DNA of 64,000 nucleotides from JAWLGZ01 sp041690635 (GCA_041690635.1 JAWLGZ010000005.1:124001-188000), one strand, 5' to 3'; positions 48,397 through 58,272 are shown, numbered from the stretch's first letter. The notes: generated from the sequence alone by a model not told the origin. Translations and numbers: made by a program.

Positions 48397-50451
48397 GTGC
48401 ATCCATCCCCCCGCTCGACCGGCTCTCTCTGGCGCGGTCTCTTCGCCCTCCTCCTGCTGTTGTCCGCCTCGGCCGTCCAGGGCGCCGGATTCGTGGCAGG
48501 GGAACGGGCGTTCCGGTCGCTGGCCGGCCACCTGGCGATCTTCCGCGACCCCGGCGGTCAGATGGGGCTGACCGAGGTGCGGGAGGCCGGGTTCACCCCC
48601 CTGCCCGGCGGACTCTCCGCTGGCTACACCCGCGACGCCATCTGGTTGCGCTTTGAACTCGCTCGTACCGCCGAAATGGAGGAGGAGTGGTGGCTGATCG
48701 CCCAGCCTCCCTACCTCGATGACCTGCGCCTCTATGTCCCTGAGCCGGAGGGGGGCTACAGCGAACGGCGGGCCGGCGACCACGTGCCGGTGGCCGATCG
48801 GGAGACCGGTTTCCGCGAGATGGTGTTCAAGCTGGAACTCGACGAGCTGCCGCGGACCTACTACCTGCGGGTGCAGAGCAGCAGTGCCATGACGATGACG
48901 CTGTCGCTCGCACCGCCGGACCTGTATGGGGAGCGGGCCAGCCTGGAGAATGCCTTTCTCGGCCTCTTCTTCGGCATGATCCTGATCGCGGCTGTGATCA
49001 GCGCCCTGAGTGCCTTCTGGCTGCGTGAAACCTTCTATTTCGTCGCTACCGGCTACCTGCTCTCCTTCGCCGCCCTGCGTTTCACCCTGGTGGGACTCGA
49101 CCAGCTGTTCATCTACCCCGGCAACCCGGCGGTTGCCGACAATGTGTTGGGGGCGGCGCTTTGTCTGCTGACCGTCTTCTACATCTGGTTCCTGCTCTCC
49201 TACGTGGAGCCCCAGCGGCAGTTCCCCCGAATTTCGCGTTTCCTGGGCTGGCTCACCTGGGGGGCCTTTGCGGCCACCCTCTTTTCGGCCGCGGGTTACT
49301 ACCACGTCATCGTCGGGCCGCTGGCGAAGTTCCATGCCCTGCTGCTGCCCGGCCTGCTGCTGCTCGCCGTGGCCATGCTGCGGGCGGCGCCGCAGCGCGC
49401 GCTGCTTTACCTGCTCATCTTCGGCCCCGGCACGTTGGCGGCCATTGGCCAGTTGCTGCGCAATCTGGGCTATCTTCCGGTGAATTTCTTCACCACCTAC
49501 CTGTGGGAGGTGGCGGTGGTGATTCAGCTGCCGCTCACGGCGTTGGCGGTGCTGATCCGGGTGTGGGAGACCCAGCAGGCCCACCTGGCGGCCAAGTCGC
49601 TCGCCCTGGAGGCGGCCCACCGGCTGGAGAATGAGCTGGAGCGGGAGGTGACGGCACGCACCACCGAACTGGCGGCGAGCAACGCGGCCCTGGTGGAGCG
49701 GGAGCGTGATCTCATTGATGCCAAGGCGCACGCGGAGGAACTGCTCGCCATCGAACAGGCGCGGCAGCAGGCCCAGAAGAGCTTCATTCGCATGGTCGCC
49801 CACGAGTTGCGCACGCCGCTCTCCATCATTGCCGTCGGGGTGACCAACCTGCGCACCCAGACCGATACGCGGTTACCGGAGCTGGCGCCGCGCTACCGCC
49901 GCATACAGGGCGCCATCTCGCGCCTCAACGCACTGGTGGACAACGCGCTCGCCGAAGATCGCCTTGCCGCCGCCGAGTTCGACATCCACCCCGAGCCGCT
50001 ACGCCCCTCGGAGCTGGTCACGCAGATCCGGGCCCAACTGGTGCTGACCGAGCAGCACCCGCTCCAGATCAACCTGCCCGGGGATGACAGCCCGATCCTG
50101 GTCGATCCGTGCTGGTTCACCCTCGCGGTGCTCAATCTGATCGACAACGCGGTCAAGTATTCACCGGAGGGCGGGGCCATCGTCCTCGACATCGTCCGCA
50201 TCGGTGAGGGGCTCGACGTCCGGGTTGCCGACAGCGGCATAGGCATCGCAGCCGAGGTGCTGCCGACGCTGTTCGACAAGTTCTACCGGGCGCCGCAGGC
50301 CATCGCCACCGGCGTCAGCGGACTCGGGCTGGGCCTCTATCTGGTACAGCGCATCGCCGCCCTGCACGGCGGGACGGTGAGCGTCGAGAGTGAGCCGGGC
50401 CAAGGCAGCCGGTTCACCATCCACCTGACGAGCCATCGGCTCGCCACCTGA
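48397..50451 (+). CDS. 7TM-DISM sensor histidine kinase
   Basis: 684-aa sensor. A signal peptide (about 1-29) is followed by the 7TMR-DISMED2 carbohydrate-binding-like extracellular domain (about 30-175; LTEVREAGFTPLPGGLSAGYTRDAIWLRF), seven membrane helices (about 185-390), a coiled coil and the kinase core with His469 (MVAHELRTPL) and HATPase motifs (NLIDNAVKYS, ADSGIGI, GLGLGLYL). It starts with GTG at 48397. It forms a divergent pair with the OmpR-type regulator. Confidence 0.9.
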   Translation: MHPSPRSTGSLWRGLFALLLLLSASAVQGAGFVAGERAFRSLAGHLAIFRDPGGQMGLTEVREAGFTPLPGGLSAGYTRDAIWLRFELARTAEMEEEWWLIAQPPYLDDLRLYVPEPEGGYSERRAGDHVPVADRETGFREMVFKLELDELPRTYYLRVQSSSAMTMTLSLAPPDLYGERASLENAFLGLFFGMILIAAVISALSAFWLRETFYFVATGYLLSFAALRFTLVGLDQLFIYPGNPAVADNVLGAALCLLTVFYIWFLLSYVEPQRQFPRISRFLGWLTWGAFAATLFSAAGYYHVIVGPLAKFHALLLPGLLLLAVAMLRAAPQRALLYLLIFGPGTLAAIGQLLRNLGYLPVNFFTTYLWEVAVVIQLPLTALAVLIRVWETQQAHLAAKSLALEAAHRLENELEREVTARTTELAASNAALVERERDLIDAKAHAEELLAIEQARQQAQKSFIRMVAHELRTPLSIIAVGVTNLRTQTDTRLPELAPRYRRIQGAISRLNALVDNALAEDRLAAAEFDIHPEPLRPSELVTQIRAQLVLTEQHPLQINLPGDDSPILVDPCWFTLAVLNLIDNAVKYSPEGGAIVLDIVRIGEGLDVRVADSGIGIAAEVLPTLFDKFYRAPQAIATGVSGLGLGLYLVQRIAALHGGTVSVESEPGQGSRFTIHLTSHRLAT

Positions 50452-50505
50452 CGCCCGGCTCACTGTCCCCCGCGTAACGGCTACCCGGCCGCGGACCCGA
50501 ACCCG

Positions 50506-50709
50506 TCAGTAGTGCGGCGGCGGCGTCTCCTCCGATTCGTCGCAGACGGCGGAGATGTTCGCTGCCGCGAGCCGCTGGCGCAGGTTTTCGACCGTCTCGG
50601 CAAGCTGCTCCAGCTCCCGTCGTTGCTGCACCATCAGCGTGTTCAGCTCTTCCATGGCCTGCTCCTGAAAGGCGAGCTTGGTCTCCAGTTCGACAAGGCG
50701 TTGTTCCAC
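50506..50709 (-). CDS. slyX: SlyX family protein
   Basis: 67-aa coiled-coil protein of the SlyX family (MEQRLVELETKLAFQEQAME, then LNTLMVQQRRELEQL) ending in PPPHY, the family's typical C-terminus. The function is unknown. It is the last gene of a minus-strand group with the hydrolase and pentapeptide gene, 27 bp downstream of the hydrolase start-to-stop gap. Confidence 0.9.
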   Translation of the reverse strand: MEQRLVELETKLAFQEQAMEELNTLMVQQRRELEQLAETVENLRQRLAAANISAVCDESEETPPPHY

Positions 50710-50736
50710 TGCTCTCTCCTGATCCGGTTCATTGTG

Positions 50737-52263
50737 TTAGTGATTTGCGCGTCCGACGAGCGCCTCCTCCTCAATGCAGGCGAGGTCGGACAGTGCCGCG
50801 GCACCCCGTTCGATGAACACGCCGGCTGCCTCCTCCGCGCAGAGGCTGGAATAGATGGCCCCGTGCGCCACATCGCTGAAAAGCAAAAGGATCCCGTTCG
50901 GGAAATGGTGGAGTTCGGGCGGGACATCCTCGGCAGGCAATACCGGGTCCAGCTCGCCATGGAGCAGCAGGGTCGGAATGTCGGTGCGCACCGGACGGGA
51001 CTCTACCGCGGGCGCGGTCGGCACGCGCCAGAGCTCACAGAGCGCCACGCTCGCCTCCAGCCCCTCCAGCGCCAGTTCGCCGAAGTAGCCGCCGTGCATC
51101 GCCTTGCGTCGCGCCTTGTCCAGATCGGCGAAGGGGAGCTCCTCCGCACAGTAGTGGCTCAGTTGGGCACCGTCGGCATAGTAGGGGTCCAGCAGATCGC
51201 CAATCAGGGCGGTGACCGGCTCCTCTGCCGGGGCCGTATCTTCCTGATGCAGTGAAAGGAGCAGTCCGGGGAGCCGCTCGTTGAATCTGTCCACATAGAG
51301 GGCCATGAACAGCGCATCCACCAACCGCCTGCCGGTGAGCGCCACGCTCTGCGGCCGGCCGCTCCACGGGTCGATCACCTCCATCCGTGCGGGCCTTTCG
51401 TCGAGCGCTGCCAGCAGGGAGGGCAGGCGCGCCACAAGCTCCTGGTAACCGGCAGGGCAGCCATAGGTCGGATGGCAGCGGCTGAGGGCACGGGAGAGGG
51501 CGACGTTGACCAGCGCGGGCCCTTTCTCGGGATAGCGCACCTGGGGGAACACCACCCCGTCGAGCACCATGCTCGCGACCCCGGCGGGGTAGTCTCGGGC
51601 GACGGTGAGGGCGTAGCGGCTGGCGTAGGAGACGCCGTACAGATGCCACTGTTCCACCCCGAAGGCGTGCCGCATCAGCTCCACGTCGGCTGCCACCGAG
51701 GCGCTCCGGTACTGACTCAGATCGACACCTTCGGCAATAAGGCGGTCGCGACAGCGTGCGTACGCGGTACGTACCTGGCGGTCCTCTTCTTTCGGAGCGA
51801 GCGCACGGGGCAGAGCCTCGCGAGCGGTGTCGATGAACTCGGTGCAGACCAGTCGCGGCTCAGCGAGACCGACGCCGCGCGGATCGATGGCGATGAGGTC
51901 CCGCCCGCGATCGACCGAGAGTTGGCGATAGTCGTGCCAAAGATATCCCGCCTCCGCCTCCGTGGTCAGCCCAAGGGGGTGGCCGGGACCTCCTCCACCG
52001 AGGTGCAGCACTGGTGCCTTCGGTCGCTGCCACCACCTGCGGTCGGCAGTGAACACCACCACCGGAAAGCGGATCTGGCGCCCGTCCGGCCGGGCGTGAT
52101 CTTCAGGCACACGCATCTGGTAACAGCGGGTGGCGGGGCCCGCCGGGTCCGGATTGAACCAGCAATCGACCGGTTGCAGCCGTTCGCCGAGGGAGGGGCC
52201 GGTCCCTTCGCATCCGCTGGCGAAGGGCAGCAGTAGCAGGGTGAGGAACAGACTCCGCTTCAT
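50737..52263 (-). CDS. Lipoprotein alpha/beta hydrolase (tripeptidyl aminopeptidase-like)
   Basis: 508-aa protein with a lipobox FASGC (Cys18), so it is anchored in the envelope. An alpha/beta hydrolase domain carries the nucleophile Ser in GVSYASRYAL, the oxyanion region HLGGGGPGHPLG, the acid in LLHGELDPVLP and the His in VAHGAIYSSLC. The layout (VPEDHARPDGRQIRFPVVVF at the N-terminus, cap region with LSHYCAEELPF) matches the proline iminopeptidase/tripeptidyl-aminopeptidase group (S33). Expected activity is N-terminal peptide release; the substrate is unknown. It lies 16 bp downstream of the pentapeptide gene. Confidence 0.82.
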   Translation of the reverse strand: MKRSLFLTLLLLPFASGCEGTGPSLGERLQPVDCWFNPDPAGPATRCYQMRVPEDHARPDGRQIRFPVVVFTADRRWWQRPKAPVLHLGGGGPGHPLGLTTEAEAGYLWHDYRQLSVDRGRDLIAIDPRGVGLAEPRLVCTEFIDTAREALPRALAPKEEDRQVRTAYARCRDRLIAEGVDLSQYRSASVAADVELMRHAFGVEQWHLYGVSYASRYALTVARDYPAGVASMVLDGVVFPQVRYPEKGPALVNVALSRALSRCHPTYGCPAGYQELVARLPSLLAALDERPARMEVIDPWSGRPQSVALTGRRLVDALFMALYVDRFNERLPGLLLSLHQEDTAPAEEPVTALIGDLLDPYYADGAQLSHYCAEELPFADLDKARRKAMHGGYFGELALEGLEASVALCELWRVPTAPAVESRPVRTDIPTLLLHGELDPVLPAEDVPPELHHFPNGILLLFSDVAHGAIYSSLCAEEAAGVFIERGAAALSDLACIEEEALVGRANH

Positions 52264-52279
52264 CGCGCAGGTGCGGAGG

Positions 52280-53035
52280 TCAGCGATCGGCGCGGCAGCG
52301 CCCCACGGCGTTGAAGTCGCAGCGGCTGCGATCGACCCAGGTGGCGCCGCTGAGTTTGGTCTCGTCGAAACGGGTCTGGAACAGTTCGGCCCCGACCAGG
52401 ACGGCGCGGGTGAGATCGGCGCCGGTCAGGTCGGCCGCCAGCAGGTTGGCGCTCGAGAGATTGACGCGCTCGAGTCTCGCACCGGCGAGTTGCGCCCCCT
52501 CCAGGCTCGCCTTCTCCAGGTTGGCGCTGTAGAGATTTGCCTCGCGCAGATCGGCGCCGTTCAGCGTGGCCTGCGGCAGCTGGGCATCCGAAAGGTCTGC
52601 ACCCTCCCCGGAGATCCGGCTGAGGTCCGACTGGTAGAAGCTGGCGCCACGCAGGCGCGCCCCCGCGATGGTGGCATCGGCAAGTGAGGCCCGGTCGAAG
52701 CGGGATTTGTCCATCAGTGCACCGGAGAGGTCGGCCTCCGTTAAATCAGCGCCGACGACACGGGTCTCCGGCATGCGCGCCTGGCTGAGATTGGCCTGGC
52801 GGAGATTGGCGAAGTAGAGATCGGCACCGGCGAGCGAGGCGCCGCTCAGGTTTGCACCGCTCAGGTCGACGTGGGAGAGGGTGGCCCCGCGCAGGTCAGT
52901 ACCCTGGAGATCGGCGCCGCTTTTGTCGCATCGCATCCAGTTGACCCCCGGCGCGGGCGGATCGTCACAGGCGCCGTGGGCGCCGGCGCTCCACGACAGA
53001 AGGAGAAAAATCGGCAGGAAGAGACGGTTGTTCAT
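52280..53035 (-). CDS. Secreted pentapeptide-repeat protein
   Basis: 251-aa protein with a signal peptide (about 1-22, ending AGAHG). After a short Cys-containing start, roughly thirty A(D/N)LxX pentapeptide repeats fill about residues 40-235, forming a right-handed quadrilateral beta-helix. Two Cys at each end (CDDPP, MRCDKSG and CDFNAVGRC) suggest disulfide capping. Function unknown; the family is often a binding scaffold. The start at 53035 was chosen at the signal peptide. It is the first gene of the group with the hydrolase and slyX. Confidence 0.85.
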   Translation of the reverse strand: MNNRLFLPIFLLLSWSAGAHGACDDPPAPGVNWMRCDKSGADLQGTDLRGATLSHVDLSGANLSGASLAGADLYFANLRQANLSQARMPETRVVGADLTEADLSGALMDKSRFDRASLADATIAGARLRGASFYQSDLSRISGEGADLSDAQLPQATLNGADLREANLYSANLEKASLEGAQLAGARLERVNLSSANLLAADLTGADLTRAVLVGAELFQTRFDETKLSGATWVDRSRCDFNAVGRCRADR

Positions 53036-53091
53036 GGCTTGGTTTAGTGCTGCACGCAGTGTGGCACTTCTTATGTTGGCACAACGAACCT

Positions 53092-53192
53092 CCCTCCCCT
53101 TCAAGGGGAGGGCCGGGGTGGGGATGGGTGGACCCCGCAGCGCCCGTACGAAACCCATCCCCATCCTGTCCTTCCCCTTCAAGGGGAAGGGA
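53092..53192. repeat. Inverted pair of CCCTCCCC-type intergenic repeats
   Basis: CCCTCCCCTTCAAGGGGAGGG followed by CCGGGGTGGGGATGGG, then an inverted partner (CCCATCCCCATCC ... TTCCCCTTCAAGGGGAAGG) about 40 bp on. Such pairs are widespread intergenic repeats in proteobacteria. They fill most of the 303-bp gap between the pentapeptide gene and the SDR fusion. Confidence 0.6.
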
Positions 53193-53338
53193 CCTTCTAA
53201 TCAGGTCTTGGCGAACTCCAGTCACCACGAGGCTGCCATGTCGCGTGTGTGAGTGTCTCATCAAGAGCGCAGCACTACATTAGGCACTGCGGGTCACTGT
53301 ATCACCGGCCTTCGGCGCATTGCCACCGGTCAGCCCGT

Positions 53339-55840
53339 TCAGCGGATACTGCGGCTCCACTCGCCGTAGCGGTGAACGATGCGTCCGCGCGGGAGCGACA
53401 GGAGAATGAGGGCGATCCCGGCGAGGAGGGTGAAGGCCGCCCCGCCGAGGGAGTAGCCGCCCAGCAGGAAGGGCGCGAGCACCGCCCACGCCCCGAGCAG
53501 GGCGCCGCCGAATCGCAGTGGGCGCGCTATCTCGGCGAACGCAAGCACAGCGAAGGTGAAGGCCAGGGCCCCGACCAGATGGTCGCTGTCCGCCCCCGCC
53601 CCTTCGGTGCCGAACAGGAGCCGGGTCAGCATCAGCAAGGCACCGACCGCCGCCATGGCGGCCAGGTTCCACGGCACACTGAGTCCGGTGGTCAGCGCTT
53701 CGCGTACCACCTCGCGGGCCGGTCGCTCGAAGTCGTCGGAGCGGTCGGTTTTCCCCTCGTCGCTGGCGCCGCCGTACAGCAGGGTGCGGAGCAGTGGCGT
53801 ACCGGCACGGCGGCGGGCGCGAAGGTACTGAAGGGTTGCCAGCACCTCGTCCACGGCATAGGGGATCTGCAGCAGGACGGCGGTGGCGCCGATCAGGCAC
53901 AGGGTGCACCAGGTGCCGAGCAGGACCGGTTGGATGAGGATGAAGATGAGGCTGGTACCGCCCAACGGCACGATGAGGAAGCCGAACAGCAGCACCACCC
54001 ACGGCACGGTGCGCCAGCGCCGCCGATCGCCAATTGCGCCGGTGGCGATCTCCAGCGCGTAGACGGTGGCACCCAGCCCGGCGTCGGCCACCGGCCACGC
54101 CTCCGACGCCCAGGAGGTGATGATCTGCTCGGTGCCGCCGCCGAAGAACGGGTCCCATGCCGCATCGATGTGGCCGAGCTGGTAGGCGGCCAGGTAGCGG
54201 GAGATGATGAAGCCGGCCAGGGCCAGCAACACGATGGGGATGCGTTGATACCACCCGGAGGGGTTGTAGTCCCAGCCGGGCGGGATGTCGGACTCGGTCA
54301 TCCAGCCGGCGACGGTGACCCCCGGCGCCGGCGGGATGGCCACCGCAAAGGTGATCGCCAGTATGCCGACCAGGGTGTCGTTCAGATAGGCCGCCGCGCT
54401 CGGGGTCCAGAACACCAGCGGGGCGAACAGCAGCCAGATGCCGAACGCGGCCACCGTCCAGCGCGCCCACCCCTTTTCCCGTGACATCGACACCAGCGCC
54501 AGCACGGCGATGAGCAGGCCGACGATCACCGCATTGGCGGTCATGAAGGTGTGGGAGTAGGCCAGGCCCCGGCCGGTGGGGGTGATGATGGGGGTCGGTT
54601 CCATCCAGTGCTGGGCGAGGCCGAGGAGAAACGGGCTGGCCATCAGCCACAGCCCGAGGCCGAGGTTGGCGAAGTGGCACCAGAGGGTGCGCGCATGCGC
54701 CTTGCGGGCGCGGGCGTCGTGCGCCATCACCGTCCGGCCGGCGCGGTCGGGCAGCGCCTCCGCCTCCTCCAGCCAGGGCCGTACCGGGATGCGGTTGTGG
54801 CGATACCAGCCGAGCGGGTCGCGCCGCAGCGTCTCCAGCATGCGCGGCAGCCGATCACGAAGCCGGTGCTTCGGATGCCAGTCGAGCAGGGTCTCGGCAC
54901 GGTGCACATCGAGCTCGTAGTGATCGTCCGCCAGCGCGATCATGAACGGGCGGATGAACGGCTTGATCCCCTGATCGAGGCTGTCGGGGATGACGGTCTC
55001 CAGCTTGTCCTGCGCCCAGCTTCCGCCGGCGGCGACCGGCTTCGGGATCTCGCGCGTCACCCACCCCTGGCCGTAGAGGCTCTCGCCGATCAGGTTCTGC
55101 AACTCCGCGTAGCTCACCACCTCCGGCTCCCCGATGAGCAGCGTCGTCTCGGGCGGCAGCGCGGCACGCCGGTCGACCAGGCGGCGGAAGGCGTCGGCGA
55201 CATCCTCCAGATGGACGAAGGCCTGGCCGTGGCTGCTGTCGCCCGGAAACAGGTGGCTCAGCCACTGCCGTTCGTAGATGCGCTGTATCTGATAGGCGAG
55301 GGCCGGGACATCGCACTGGTCGGTGTAGACCCCGGCGATGCGCAGTATCGCGGAAGGGATCGGGCCGTGCTCCTCGCGCACCACCCGTTCCGCCTGCGCC
55401 TTCGATTCGGGGTAGGCCCACTTGGGGTCGATGGGCGACTCCTCGGTGATGGGCACCCCCGGTTCGGTGGGGGCGTGGACCAGCATCGAACTGGCGTAGA
55501 CGAACTGCTCCACATCGAAGTCGCGCAGGTGACGCAGGAGACGGCGGGTCCCCTCCACGTTGACCGTCCCGTAGAGGGGGTTGGGTTCGCCGCTGAAGTC
55601 GAAATAGGCGGCCAGGTGGATCACCGAGGCGATGCGGCTCCCGTAGCGTGCGCGGAATTCGGCAAAGGCCTCCGTCATCCGCTCATCGGAGGTGACATCC
55701 ACGGTGATGCAGTCGGGCTCGTCGCCGCACTTCCGCTCCAGCCCCACCACCCGGTAGGCGTCGCCGAGCGCCGCGCTGATGGCCGTCCCGATACGGCCGC
55801 CGGAACCGGTGATGAGAACGATGGGGCGCTCTGACTCCAT
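53339..55840 (-). CDS. SDR epimerase - SPW-repeat - VKOR membrane fusion protein
   Basis: 833-aa fusion. Residues about 1-300 are an extended SDR (NAD-dependent epimerase/dehydratase) with the Rossmann motif TGSGGRIG (11-18), Ser117/118 and the YxxxK pair Tyr143/Lys147 (WAYPESK). A short linker follows, then several membrane helices carrying SPW repeats (LWLMASPFLLGL ..., GIWLLFAPLVFW). A VKOR/DsbB-like domain with CTLC (Cys645/Cys648, LLGTWCTLCLIG) lies at about 560-670, followed by a second SPW region to the end. It predicts a membrane thiol-redox module fused to a cytoplasmic dehydrogenase. This fusion exists in a number of bacteria; its substrate is unknown. The start at 55840 is the SDR N-terminus. 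Confidence 0.85.
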   Translation of the reverse strand: MESERPIVLITGSGGRIGTAISAALGDAYRVVGLERKCGDEPDCITVDVTSDERMTEAFAEFRARYGSRIASVIHLAAYFDFSGEPNPLYGTVNVEGTRRLLRHLRDFDVEQFVYASSMLVHAPTEPGVPITEESPIDPKWAYPESKAQAERVVREEHGPIPSAILRIAGVYTDQCDVPALAYQIQRIYERQWLSHLFPGDSSHGQAFVHLEDVADAFRRLVDRRAALPPETTLLIGEPEVVSYAELQNLIGESLYGQGWVTREIPKPVAAGGSWAQDKLETVIPDSLDQGIKPFIRPFMIALADDHYELDVHRAETLLDWHPKHRLRDRLPRMLETLRRDPLGWYRHNRIPVRPWLEEAEALPDRAGRTVMAHDARARKAHARTLWCHFANLGLGLWLMASPFLLGLAQHWMEPTPIITPTGRGLAYSHTFMTANAVIVGLLIAVLALVSMSREKGWARWTVAAFGIWLLFAPLVFWTPSAAAYLNDTLVGILAITFAVAIPPAPGVTVAGWMTESDIPPGWDYNPSGWYQRIPIVLLALAGFIISRYLAAYQLGHIDAAWDPFFGGGTEQIITSWASEAWPVADAGLGATVYALEIATGAIGDRRRWRTVPWVVLLFGFLIVPLGGTSLIFILIQPVLLGTWCTLCLIGATAVLLQIPYAVDEVLATLQYLRARRRAGTPLLRTLLYGGASDEGKTDRSDDFERPAREVVREALTTGLSVPWNLAAMAAVGALLMLTRLLFGTEGAGADSDHLVGALAFTFAVLAFAEIARPLRFGGALLGAWAVLAPFLLGGYSLGGAAFTLLAGIALILLSLPRGRIVHRYGEWSRSIR

Positions 55841-56015
55841 TGGGGACGGGTCCTGTCGGCGGCTGGCCACTCCGAACAACATGGACGGCAAAGTGTCATT
55901 TTTCCAACCGGTCACCACGCCTTTCGGCGGGTCGGGATTTACGCGAGGGCTCCGGCACGGCAGTATCAAATGTCATTGGCGGGAAAACACGCCGGTTGTT
56001 CACGCGGGTTCATGA

Positions 56016-56897
56016 ATGGTCGTTAAGCGCAAAGCCGTGCTTCTGTTGTGGTTACTGGGGGTCGTGCTGCCGGGTGCCCTCTCCGCCGGCCCCGACGGTG
56101 TTCAACCCGGTTCGGGACCGCTGGTGATCACCGTCCTCCCGTATCTTTCTGCTGCCGAGTTGCACCGGCGGTTTGACCCGCTCGCCGCCTATCTTGGTGA
56201 ACGGCTGGGGCGCCCGGTCCAGGTCACGGTGGCGGCGAGCTACGATGACACACTCCGGCAAATCGGTGCCGGCGAGGCCGACATCGCCTTTCTCGGGCCT
56301 GCCCCCTATGTCCGACTGGTGGATGAGTACGGTCCCAAGCGGCTGCTGGCGCGCCTGGAGGTGAACGGCGAGCCCACTTTCCACGGTTACGTGGTCACCC
56401 GCGAAGACAGCCCCATCGACAGCCTGGACGATCTCGCCGGCCACGCCTTCGCCTTCGGCGATGCCCAGTCCACCATGAGCCATCTGGTGCCCCGCGCCAT
56501 GCTCATCGAGGCGGGTGTGCCGGTGGCCCGGCTCGCCCGCAGCGCGTTTCTCAACAGCCACGACAACGTGGCGCTCGGTGTGCTTGCCGGAGATTTCGAT
56601 GCCGGTGCCATGATGGGGGACGTCTATCACACCTACCGTCCCCGCGGACTGCGCGCTGTCGCCATGTCGCCGCCGATTTCGGAGCTGCTGTTCGTGGCCG
56701 CCGATCGGCTCGGTGATGAATTTGTTGATGCTATCCGCAGTGCGATGTTCGGTCTGCAATCCGCCGAGATTCTCTCCGGTATCAAGGCCGGGGTGACGCG
56801 GCTGGTCCCGGTCACCGACAGCGACTGCGACTCGATGCGCGAGCTGCTGGACCTGATCGCGGCGGAAGAAGAGTCGGGTGGTGGTGATGACCGATAG
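56016..56897 (+). CDS. PhnD-family periplasmic binding protein
   Basis: 293-aa exported protein with a signal peptide (about 1-24). The rest is a phosphate/phosphonate-binding-like fold (ITVLPYLSAAELHRRFDPLAAYLGERLGRPVQVTVAASYDDTLRQIGAGEADIAFLGPAPYVRL). It overlaps the kinase gene by 11 bp. PhnD proteins next to kinases usually act as sensory partners; the similar domain fused in TtrS supports this. The ligand is unknown. Confidence 0.85.
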   Translation: MVVKRKAVLLLWLLGVVLPGALSAGPDGVQPGSGPLVITVLPYLSAAELHRRFDPLAAYLGERLGRPVQVTVAASYDDTLRQIGAGEADIAFLGPAPYVRLVDEYGPKRLLARLEVNGEPTFHGYVVTREDSPIDSLDDLAGHAFAFGDAQSTMSHLVPRAMLIEAGVPVARLARSAFLNSHDNVALGVLAGDFDAGAMMGDVYHTYRPRGLRAVAMSPPISELLFVAADRLGDEFVDAIRSAMFGLQSAEILSGIKAGVTRLVPVTDSDCDSMRELLDLIAAEEESGGGDDR

Positions 56898-58272
56898 GCG
56901 TCGTTATCGGCGCGTACTCGGCTGGTTCCTGCTGACGCTGGTCCTCATCCAGGGACTCGGCCTTGCCTTCCTTGGCTCGCAGGAGCATCGGATTCTCCTT
57001 CAGCACGCCACCGAGGAGATGGAGCGGGAGGTCGTACTCATCGGCAGTCTGCTCCGTGAGCCGCTACTCAAGCACGACTACACCACCGTGGTTGAGTTCG
57101 TCCGCCGCTGGGAGCAGCAGAATCCCGCCGTGGTGCGGATCCGTGCGATCGCCCCCAACGGCTTCGTTCTCGCGGAACACACGAAAGAGCACCCTCGGGC
57201 GTTCACTGTCGAGGCGAGCCACCGGATCACACAAGGCCAGCGCACTCTGGCCACCCTCCAGGTGGAGCGCGATCTCGAGGATGTGGATGCCGAACTGCGG
57301 CGGCTCGGGCTGCAGTTGGCATTGATAGGCGCGCTGCTGACGGCAGGCCTCGGCTGGGCACTCTGGTGGATACTGGATCGCCTCGGCCTGCAGCCATTGC
57401 AGCAGGAGATCGCCCGGCGCGAAGCGGTGGAAGCTGAACTGCGTGCCCACCGTGACCGGCTCGACGAACAGGTGACCGAGCGGACCCGCGACCTGCAACG
57501 GACGGTCGAGGCGCTCCAGGCCTCCGAGACAGCGCTGACCGGCAAGAGCGTGGATCTCGAGGAGGCCAACCTGGAACTGCAGCAGTTGGTCTATGTCATC
57601 TCCCACGACCTGAAAGGTCCGCTGCGCGCGATCTCCCACCTCGCCTCGGTGCTGGATGAAGAGTGCGGCGAACTGCCGCTTGAGGGGCGCGCCACTCTGC
57701 AGGTGTTACGTGCCCGCGCGCAGCGGATGCATGCGCTGATTGATGCCCTGCTGGCCTATTCACAATCAGGTCGCCACGAAGAGGTACAGCGGGTCGATTG
57801 CGGTCGCCTGGCGTGGGATATCATCGATTCCCTCTCCGCTCCCGAAGGGTTTACCTTCAGCCTGGAAGGGTTGCCGGTACTGGTCACGGAACACCTGCAC
57901 CTGCGGCAGACGCTGGCCAACCTGATCAACAACGCTATCGACCACCACGACCGGCCGGCCGGCCGGGTGCAGGTCGCTGCGCGGGAGGTCGGACCGGCCA
58001 CCTGGGAGTTTTCAGTCACCGACGACGGTCCGGGGATCGCCCCGGAGTTCCGGGACAAGGTGTTCGAGGTGTTTCAGACGCTGGCTGCGCGCGATCAAAA
58101 AGAGCACAGCGGCATGGGGTTGGCACTGGTAAAGAAGATGGTCGAGAACCGGGGTGGTCGGGTGTCCATCGAGGCGGCGGGTGAGCGTGGGAGTGTCATC
58201 CGCTTCACCTGGCCGGGTGACGCGGGAGCCAGCCGCGGTGATGACGCCGTGCAGGTGGTCTCCAGAGGGTAG
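56887..58272 (+). CDS. Membrane sensor histidine kinase (partner of PhnD-like protein)
   Basis: 461-aa kinase with membrane helices at about 10-30 and 135-157 and a periplasmic loop between, then a coiled coil and a HisKA box with His240 (YVISHDLKGPL). The HATPase has NLINNAIDHH, DDGPGIAPE and GMGLALVKK. An ATG at 56887 is preferred; three in-frame GTG codons precede it. It overlaps the PhnD gene and has no response regulator nearby, so its output partner lies elsewhere. Confidence 0.85.
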   Translation: MTDRRRYRRVLGWFLLTLVLIQGLGLAFLGSQEHRILLQHATEEMEREVVLIGSLLREPLLKHDYTTVVEFVRRWEQQNPAVVRIRAIAPNGFVLAEHTKEHPRAFTVEASHRITQGQRTLATLQVERDLEDVDAELRRLGLQLALIGALLTAGLGWALWWILDRLGLQPLQQEIARREAVEAELRAHRDRLDEQVTERTRDLQRTVEALQASETALTGKSVDLEEANLELQQLVYVISHDLKGPLRAISHLASVLDEECGELPLEGRATLQVLRARAQRMHALIDALLAYSQSGRHEEVQRVDCGRLAWDIIDSLSAPEGFTFSLEGLPVLVTEHLHLRQTLANLINNAIDHHDRPAGRVQVAAREVGPATWEFSVTDDGPGIAPEFRDKVFEVFQTLAARDQKEHSGMGLALVKKMVENRGGRVSIEAAGERGSVIRFTWPGDAGASRGDDAVQVVSRG

